Assembly (NCBI GenBank): GCA_036245805.1
Contig: BTRK01000005.1
Span: 35,445,469-35,509,468, forward strand
Reading direction: 5' to 3'
DNA: 64,000 nucleotides
Source: Pristionchus mayeri
Taxonomy: Eukaryota; Nematoda; Chromadorea; Rhabditida; Neodiplogasteridae
Within the stretch, counting starts at the first letter, position 1. Every line of letters begins with the position of its first letter. Under the pieces are notes generated by a model. The model saw nothing but the letters and a program-made list of their open reading frames with translations. It had not been told where the DNA came from and did not search any database. The position numbers and the translations under genes were made by a program. Below are positions 57,301 to 64,000 of this stretch, piece after piece.

Positions 57301-60300
57301 TATTGCAGGTCGTGGATGCGTTGATGATGGATTCGAAGAGTCTCAGTGGCGCGCTGAACTACCGTATTAAAAGCACGAAGAAGGCCGTCAGTTGTTTTGT
57401 AATGTACCCTACATTTAGCGAATGTGGGTTGAAGAAAATGACTGCTGATTCCAGTATTTCTAGGAGTTCGTATTAACAGAATAGACGAAAGTTTGTAATA
57501 TAAAAAGCGATAGTTGCAAAGCTCATCATACGCCGACTTTTAAGGGGGCTAGTGGGCCAGAGGAAGATGTGATCCAACTAGAGGATGTCGAAGGACCGGA
57601 GGATGATCAGGAACCACCGCCTACTGCAGATCTTCCTGCAGCAGCTGCAGATAACGATCCGACAGCACCCGACGCCCTGACGACCCCGGTATGCCCCCAA
57701 GTTCTGATGATTATGGCTAAACCACAATCTATAAGAGTCAGAAATACAACAGAGTTCAGAGCTTCGCCAATTGATTGAATGCGATATCTAGGTATTTTAA
57801 TGAGTTATCTTTACAGGTGCCGGATCTCGCTGAACATGCTGATCGAGGCGCCATCGAGGTAGATCATCCAGTTGCACCTTCCGAATCGATCGAAACGGTG
57901 AATACTAGAATATTAATAAGTTGACTGGAACTTGATCCGAAATATATAAGTTTCTGTCCATTACTAATATATTGGAACTAGTGCGTTAAGTCAACTCGCA
58001 AATGCTTTATCGCTAATTATTTATTTTCAGGTACATTCCGCCGTTGGACAACCCGATCTGGAGATCGTCGAGGTAGATCACTCAGCAACAGTAGTCACTC
58101 CTACGGCTCCAGTAATCAATAATTTTTTCATAAGCACTAATCAGTGTTAATAAATATGAGGAAGATGCGAGAAACATTATTGGAAAAGCTTTCGAGATCC
58201 TCATGTCCACTTGATACATCTAACTTAAAAATGCCAGAAAGAAGGTGATTTTTTCAGGCCCCGCCTCTCACTGAAGATGGAGATGGCGACATAATGATGC
58301 TGGATAATACGGCTGCAGCAGCAGCTCCGACCACTCCGACCACCCTTGTATGTTTTCAGTTGCGTGTAAATGTGCAGGGCAATTGAAAAAATACATGACT
58401 CACTAGAGACGTCCTCTCACAGACCCTGCTATTTGTCGTAGTCGACAGCTTTTAGTTACACTGGAATAAATTTTGTAGTTGTACTCATATATTGAAAACT
58501 TTGGTGTGTAAGCGCATATCAGGCTTCGGCGCCCACTGAGGGGGAGGATACGGAAGTAATCATGCTGGATCAGCCAACTTCTTCACGTCATTCTCACAGA
58601 AGTCAAAAGGTAGCGTCCAAGATCATTTTAGAAAGCCTTTCATCTTGCCACAATTCAGAGAGTCACGTCGCCCACTCATTGTGTACTGAGAAAGACGATT
58701 ACTAAACGTCGTGCTGGCAAGAATCGAAAGGTAGCATGTGAAGTACTTTTAAAGCATAAAATTTATATTATTATTACTCACGCTCATACACAACAATATT
58801 GATTCTTTCTCAGGTCACATTCGGTGTTCCGGCAGACTCGGATATCGAAGTACTTGAGCAGCCACCAGCTGCTGCTGTCGCTCAGTTGACCTACCCTGTT
58901 CGTGCCATGACTGATGTCACTTCTCTTGCCAAGGCGATAGCATCAGCAACAGATGCGAGTGTGGACTATCTACGGTCCATCATGGTAAGTCCAGCCATGC
59001 TTAATCTGTAGTCAACATTTCAAGTGTTCTGTATCCGATTTCTCCATTAATCGGAGAAGCTGTGAAATTTTACATTTCGAAGGCTGCTTTCTCGAAGGGC
59101 AATATCAAGAGACGAAGAAGAGCCCGTGCGGAGGTAATCACGCTGAGTGATAATGATGAATCGTTGGGCGAGGTACCGCCTGCTCGAACCGGCAAGGTAG
59201 GCTTGAAGTTGGACTCCACGGATTGAAGAAATTTGCTATAAACCAGGCTACCGTACCTTCCCATGCCGGGAATCGAACCCGGGCCGCCTGGGTGAAAACC
59301 AGAAATCCTAGCCACTAGACCACATGGGAGCACGACAACATTTCTACTATATACATACTAGCTGATTAACCAAGCTTAATCAGACTACTTAGTGCCGACT
59401 ACTTAGCGTAGACTACTTATTCTCGTATACAACTTGGACACTTCTTAGGTTAATGGTCACCCCCCCCCCTCTCTCTCCACGAACCCACTCATTTCTAGGT
59501 ATCCTTCCTTTATTTTCGGCCACACCCCCCCCTCACAGCGGTCGGGAAGAACGGGAAATTAGAGGGGTGACCATTAATCCAAAAAGTATCATAACGTGAA
59601 TTTTTCAGGTCTCATCGGTCACTAAGGAACTGGAGGTCGTAGAGTTGGATGACGAGCCTGAAGAACCTGCAGATCCTTCTGCTATCGAAGAAATGCCCAT
59701 CGCCCCGGTATAACATGAACTTTTTATAATCAGTTTTGAATATGGAGGCAGAAACAAAGAGTTTTAGTCAAGAGTATTATAAAGAACGTAATTCTTATAA
59801 ATGTTGGCGATTACATCTATCAGCATCTCGTCATGTCGTCATTTTCATTGTCTCCATAGCAGTTCCAATCTAATGGTTTTATGTTTCCGCACAATTGATT
59901 GTCACGGTGAAGATAAAGTATGTGGAATGTTCAGGTTGTGGGTGATCAATCCGACGATGACGTCATGGTGATCGACCAGTCGGCTGACGTCCCTGCCGCA
60001 ACGGTGAGTCGGGAGACCTGTATACCGTAGTAAGGATCGATAATTACCGTAATCAGGGATTCCGTTCAGGACGTAGTGGAGCCTGCGGAGCAACAGCAAC
60101 AGGAGGTCTCGCCCATTCAGATGGCCATTAACTTCCAGGATATGATTTATGATGTGAGTTCTGCTGTATTGAAGATTGAATTTCTTTCTTGTTCGACCAT
60201 GTCACACAACTGTACTTGTTCACATTGTCTGTTGCGGCACTAGGCCGGATGATCACCAAAAATACTAACCTTCTACAGTATTTTTCAGAAGAGATTCCCT

Positions 60301-62004
60301 CAATGCGAAAATATATTTTGTGCAAATACTACAAAAGGGTTCATTTGTGGTTAGCATCCAATGGTGATCATCGGGCTTAGTGCCTCTGATTCGAGCAAAG
60401 AAATCAGATATGCTCTACTCTTTTTATAGTGCACGAACGTCAAGAAGCTGAAAAGGATGATGAGAGAATTCAGAAAATTTCCTTGGGCTCAGAGAGAGGT
60501 GAGTAAGACCGCTGAAGTCTGAAGTGGCTCGATAACTGCTGTACAGTATTCGTTTTGTATGTTTATGAAAAGCAATAAGTTCATCTCATTCAAGGAAGGT
60601 CAGCGTACATACGAGTCTGATAGTGATGATGAGGATGAGAATGATGAAGGGGAGGAAGTGGAAGAGACTGTGCCTGGGAAAGAAGTTGCTCCTCCATCTC
60701 CCACCACTCGGTTTCCTCCCTCTGCACTCCAGTCTCCCCCGCACACAGCTGTCAACGCTGAGGTTATTTAAGCACTTAAAAATATGAGATTTGTGACATT
60801 TTAGATTATCGACTTCTCGCTACCTGATGCGATCCTCGGAGGTTCGTCATCCTCTTTTTGATTCAGTTTTATCACTAACCAGGATGATCAACTTTCGGTG
60901 TATGCGCAAAATACTGTTGATATTTTAGGAAAGAAATCAATAATTAATAAACAGTTAGAGACCTGTAAAGAAAGGGATGGGAGAATAAAAAACAATTTCC
61001 TTTATGTCTATTCGCAGAGGTAGGGAAGGGGAAGACGACTGAGGTGGTGGACTCGCCGCCGCTCGTCGTTGAGAAGCCCAAGCGGAGACGCGGACGTCCG
61101 TCCAAAGCGGAAATGCTCAAGTACGGTAGTATCGATTGGAATTTAGATACGGTATCTGTCCAATTATCGATCCTCTTTTGCTGCAGACGCCTCCAGGATG
61201 AGGCTAATGCTGCACTGGTAGCACTCGTGGACACGGCCCGTGACTGCCCGATCGATGAGAACCAGCCATCCACCTCCAAAGGTACGGTAGCCAGGGTACG
61301 GTAGGCGAGTTAGATTTCTGATCCGCTCTTACCTTCTCCATTTCTATGTATCTCTTCCTAATTTTCGGCCAGAACACCCCTCGATGGAGGGATGTACAAT
61401 GGTCTGATGGGCTAGTGAAAGAAATGCCATCGAGTCAGTAAGTGATTGTGAGTTCATCGCCACTGTATAGTAGTCTTAGGGGGGCATTCGAATTGGTTTT
61501 CCTATCTCTTAACGCAGATTGTATTGTAAAGTTGTAGTTGCAGCAAGTGGACAAGTGAGCATGGGCAATCGATGGTCGGCTCCTCCTTCTCGCTACAATC
61601 CCAATTGGAAGAAGAAGTAGAGTACCGTAACCAATGACCATTGGCAATTGACTTTTTTGTTCCATCACTCCTTCTGATTTTTACACTGAAGCTTCCACTT
61701 TCTATTACGATCTTGCTCAAATGAGTTTTTAGATTACCTATTTTATTTCTGAATTCTCTTTGGATACTAGTAAAAAGATGCCGTTGCGGAGTTTTATAAC
61801 TCCCTTTTTCATATTCAATCTCCTTGTTATCTTTAAGCTGCTCTCCTGAAAAGTAATCGTCTTTTTTATGAAATTATTGCTGTGTCCTCTTAATTATTGC
61901 ACTGACTCACTTGTTGCTTCCTGTTCTTCTCTTTGAGTCTTATTATTTTTTTTGTTTCTCGATCCCTGCTCGTTGCAACCTTTGACCCACTAGAACTGTG
62001 CTAG
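54311..62004 (+). CDS. MADF-domain protein with tandem SUMO-interacting-like motifs and an AT-hook
   Basis: A plus-strand gene of about 26 exons. Exons 1-4 (54311-54392, 54440-54526, 54592-54688, 54751-54838) encode a MADF (Myb/SANT-like) DNA-binding domain: FFAAVQRRPALWDSSDKDFD, WNQVTGICGE and WPYTRSQMSFLEQEI match the family's P.LWD..., W...., W...FL pattern. Exon 5 (54912-55235) has a basic SPK-rich part and a VDIESDFNVMDL stretch. Sixteen further exons, mostly 66-171 bp and all phase 0, each carry an acidic hydrophobic core such as VIQLEDVE, LEIVEVDH, DIMMLDN, EVIMLDQ, EVITLSDND, LEVVELDD or DDVMVIDQ. Exon 61018-61120 has the AT-hook RRRGRPSK. The stop is either at 61304 (unspliced) or at 62004 (short final exon ELC). 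The join into the exon at 56916 is not in phase. Likely a nuclear chromatin factor; SUMO binding is inferred. Confidence 0.65.
55348..55510. mobile_element. TA-flanked MITE, CTGTGAGAACAG family (copy 2)
   Basis: The inverted repeats CTGTGAGAATAGAAAGCGTAGT and its complement continue inward as a near-perfect hairpin (CCGTGGTGTGG / CCACACCACGG and so on). TA at each side. It shares its termini with 10265-10428. It is located in intron 5 of the MADF gene. Confidence 0.85.
56216..56626. mobile_element. Mutator-like MITE with a 9-bp target duplication
   Basis: The ends GGTGATAAGACATTTCG and CGAAATGTCTTACCACC are flanked by the 9-bp direct repeat GTAACGCAT (56207-56215 and 56627-56635). Internal repeats of CTAGGACGTTTCG lie on both strands. 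'tgagcgcgcacac...tgattaaaat' links it to the MITE remnant at 37961. Located in an intron of the MADF gene. Confidence 0.85.
59258..59329 (-). tRNA. tRNA-Glu (anticodon TTC)
   Basis: A 72-nt cloverleaf on the minus strand: acceptor arms TCCCATG / CATGGGA, A box TGGTCTAGTGGCTAGG, anticodon loop TTTTCAC with TTC, and B box GGGTTCGATTCCC. No intron is seen. It is antisense to, and within an intron of, the MADF gene, between exons at 59083-59196 and 59609-59707. It is likely transcribed by Pol III from its internal promoter. Confidence 0.95.
59448..59581. mobile_element. MITE with TTAATGGTCACCCC ends
   Basis: TTAATGGTCACCCCCC on the left and GGGGTGACCATTAA on the right are inverted. The interior is C-rich. 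It lies in the same intron as the tRNA gene. Nearby CTTAG-type text (59370-59410) resembles the centre of the MITE at 48338. Confidence 0.7.
60236..60384. mobile_element. hairpin MITE, GGCACTAGGCCGGATGATC ends
   Basis: The terminal repeats GGCACTAGGCCGGATGATCAC and GTGATCATCGGGCTTAGTGCC share the first 10-15 bp with the short GGCACTAGGTCGGATGAG hairpins, but the interior is longer and different. It lies in an intron of the MADF gene. Confidence 0.7.
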
Positions 62005-62009
62005 CACCA

Positions 62010-62554
62010 CCACCGGTGCTCAATACCAGCATCTAAATACGGCAGGCTCCAAAATTAATTTCAAACACCCGCGCACCGTTGAAAATACAGAAACGTCTAG
62101 CAATTACCGTAAGTTAGATCTCAATTCTGCCTCTTTCCCTAATTGAGAACTGACGGCCCTCATAGGGAGGGCGCGCGCTAGTCTCTCCGGGTAAGAGCGA
62201 GGCGGCCGAGAGGAGAGAGGCTCTCTCGTCTTTGCGCATGAGAGAGGAGGGGGAGAGGGAGCTCTCTCCCTCTTTCTTTCTCCTCTCTCCCTTCGCTGCC
62301 CCTATCTCGAGGGGGCGGGGCCGCCGCTCTCTGAACAAGTTAGATGTGGGAGAGAGACCGATTTGAGAACCCGTGACCACCCATTACAATACCCACTGTG
62401 CTATCTACCACATTTCCCTCCACAATTCTTGTGACCACTTCTCTAGCCTATCTCACGGTCTCGATAATGCAGCTCTCACGATAATACTATGTTGTTATTT
62501 CTTACTAAAAGAGTCCACATATCAATGATTTTTCCGACGTTTATGTTCACTCTT
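62010..62554. other. intergenic with a GA/CT-rich hairpin
   Basis: At 62190-62300 'gagagaggagggggagagggagctctctccctctttctttc' forms a purine/pyrimidine hairpin. A similar tract lies at 43590-43670. The last 80 bp before 62577 resemble the 3' untranslated region of the MATH-BTB gene at 47500-47566, which suggests that the tail of a lost upstream gene remains. Confidence 0.45.
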
Positions 62555-62731
62555 GTTAAATCGTTTCATTCACCATAAAATAAAGCAGTTTTGTTAAATA
62601 TTTCTTCTGAATGGACCCTGTAAGGTTCGCGACCTTGTTCGTATTCCTTTTACTATTTTTGCTGTGCGTATTTTGAGCGAGTGATCAGGCATGATCGACT
62701 CCAATTCTTTTAATTCGAGATTTATTTCAGA
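62555..62731 (+). promoter_or_regulatory. second copy of the intercistronic-type element
   Basis: AATAAAG (62577), AAATATTTCTTCTGAATG, AAGGTTCGCGACCTTGTT and then TTTATTTCAG immediately 5' of the ATG at 62732. It matches 47540-47735 block by block. Either both are intercistronic regions or one is a duplicated 3' end plus promoter. Confidence 0.5.
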
Positions 62732-63963
62732 ATGGCATCAGCAGAAGCTACTCTACCGACTGTGAAAGAATGGATGAGAAAGGTTGGTTCATCGTTTATT
62801 AGCAATCGCCCGTATTAATTACACATCGTTATACTTAAACATGTATAATTGCTCAGTAATGGCAATACACATCTTACACATAAGTTTATAAACATATTTC
62901 AAAAATTATATGTTCGGGAGTTTATTGTTCTTATAAAATAGGCTATTGCAGATTCTTGAATTCTCCAATAAGTCGAACGATGAAATGGTCACCGTAATTT
63001 CAAGACTTTTCGCTTCGATGTCTGTCATTCTTATGAATTCAATGCCAACCGTAAGCATTATGACACTTTTTTCATATACTTCTCTATACGAATAATTTCT
63101 CATTTGCTTTGCAGCGCGTCCGTAGATCATTGATGGATGTCGATTTCGAAAGAATTAAGTACCTCCAATTGGAGAAATCTGAGTGAGTGTTTTTTTATTC
63201 TTTGAACACTTCCAAAATTCGATATCTCTACTTTATACTGATTGCGCAATGCGAAAATATTTGACAGGCAATACTTCAGGGACCATTAACTCATTTTTAT
63301 GTTCAGCAAATTATCACTCCGTTCCCTGATGTTCGGTCTTCTTCAATCCTCTCATCTTGCTCTTACTCACTTGACCGATGGAAGTAAGTTGAAAGTATAT
63401 TTTTAAATTCCGAATAGTCTTTTTGATTAAACAAAGAACATATCTTTCAGAAGATCCCGATTTTTATTTATTTTTATTTTAGATTTGTTTTTGCTTGATC
63501 AAATATATATTTCAGAAGATCCTGATGAGACGTTCATATCGATTGTCAAAGAGTGGAAAAAGAAGGTAAATTTAACCCTTTTTTCAAATTAGTGTAAAAT
63601 ATTTCTTAGTTTTTTTACCCTGACAATGTATGCTTTTCTGTGAACAGGTTTTTTAGGTTAATTTGTTATGATTTTCATATTTATTGGACTTTATATTGTA
63701 TACTATGCTTCTTTTTTTCCAGGGTTTCGAATTCTCTGATCAATCAACCGATGCTCTTGTTTCCGTAATTTCGAAGGGATTTGACTCTATGCTTAATATT
63801 GTCAAAAATGCAGAAATAAGCGTAAGTTCGTCCATTTTATCGCTTTCTCCGCGTATAAGAAGTGAATCATGACACAACACATTACACCATTGCAGCACAT
63901 TCGAAGATCACTGAGAGTTCTAGATATCGAAAGATCGGAATGTTTCCGCGATGAGAATATTGA
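62731..63963 (+). CDS. EWKKK/ISKG two-module family gene, runs off the window
   Basis: Exons are 62731-62782 (MASAEATLPTVKEWMRK), 62952-63050 (LEFSNKSNDEMVTVISRLFA), 63115-63182 (RRSLMDVDFERIKYLQLEK), 63307-63383 (LSLRSLMFGLLQSSHLALTH), 63516-63566 (ETFISIVKEWKKK), 63723-63821 (FEFSDQSTDALVSVISKGFD) and 63896-63963 (HIRRSLRVLDIERSECFRDE). The protein is two copies of a module: EW(M/K)(R/K)K, then a helical SxDxxVxxISxxF block, then R-RRSL-DxER, then SLRSLMFG. All joins are canonical GT-AG. The gene continues past the end. I do not recognise the family; an all-helical repeat is inferred. Relatives are at 2520-3619 and 25812-26390. Confidence 0.7.
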
Positions 63964-64000
63964 GTGAGATTAAACAAAGCATGCATATTTATCTTTATCT

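Noticed and set aside
59448..59581. C-rich tract as a telomere-like repeat
   Set aside because: No TTAGGC units; the inverted TTAATGGTCACCCC ends identify a MITE.

Overview
This window is a gene-rich, transposon-rich piece of a nematode genome, probably a rhabditid or diplogastrid. I cannot fix the genus. The signs are very short introns with TTTCAG-type acceptors, start codons lying 0-3 bases after an AG (as at spliced-leader trans-splice sites), tandem MATH-BTB genes, a GLH/Vasa-like germline DEAD-box helicase family, a PRMT1-like methyltransferase, RTE and mariner elements, and Helitron ends. No part looks bacterial.

Layout. 0.2-16.4 kb: four relatives of an unrecognised multi-pass membrane family, all on the minus strand. 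Two lie in a segmental duplication (177-1830 and 8036-10480), and a decayed DEAD-box helicase (5644-7930) sits between the copies. 16.4-20.2 kb: a MATH-BTB gene cut open by a 2-kb hAT-type element that holds two small Helitrons. 21-25.5 kb: R3H and zinc-knuckle exons, a 540-bp direct duplication separated by a 363-bp MITE, then a near-complete DEAD-box helicase on the plus strand. 25.8-31.4 kb: scattered zinc-knuckle and helicase C-terminal exons, broken by a 3.7-kb foldback element that carries two opposed PRMT1-like pseudogenes. 32.3-37.8 kb: a minus-strand tandem of MATH-BTB genes. 37.9-43.5 kb: an RTE retrotransposon inside a Mutator-like MITE, then an apparently intact mariner. 43.7-50.1 kb: a zinc-knuckle/RGG gene, a full MATH-BTB gene, an FG-repeat GLH-like 5' fragment and a BTB-only fragment. 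50.4-52.3 kb: a Helitron-like element built of a giant palindrome and a 120-bp minisatellite. 54.3-62 kb: a gene of about 26 exons coding for an N-terminal MADF DNA-binding domain, a long row of small phase-0 exons that each carry a SUMO-interacting-motif-like core, and a C-terminal AT-hook. A tRNA-Glu lies antisense in one of its introns. 62.7 kb to the end: a two-module gene of unknown function whose relatives lie at 2.5-3.6 and 25.8-26.4 kb.

How it fits together. Three themes recur. First, lineage-expanded families (MATH-BTB ubiquitin adaptors, GLH-like helicases, the membrane family, the EWKKK family) sit side by side in intact, truncated and shuffled forms. Second, almost every break coincides with a foldback or terminal-inverted-repeat element whose target duplication can still be read. 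Third, exon-level tandem duplication is active, in the FG-repeat exons and in the poly-SIM exons. The best candidate for an undescribed system is the MADF/poly-SIM/AT-hook gene. The PRMT1 pair captured in a foldback, and a substituted motif III shared by both helicases, also deserve a look.
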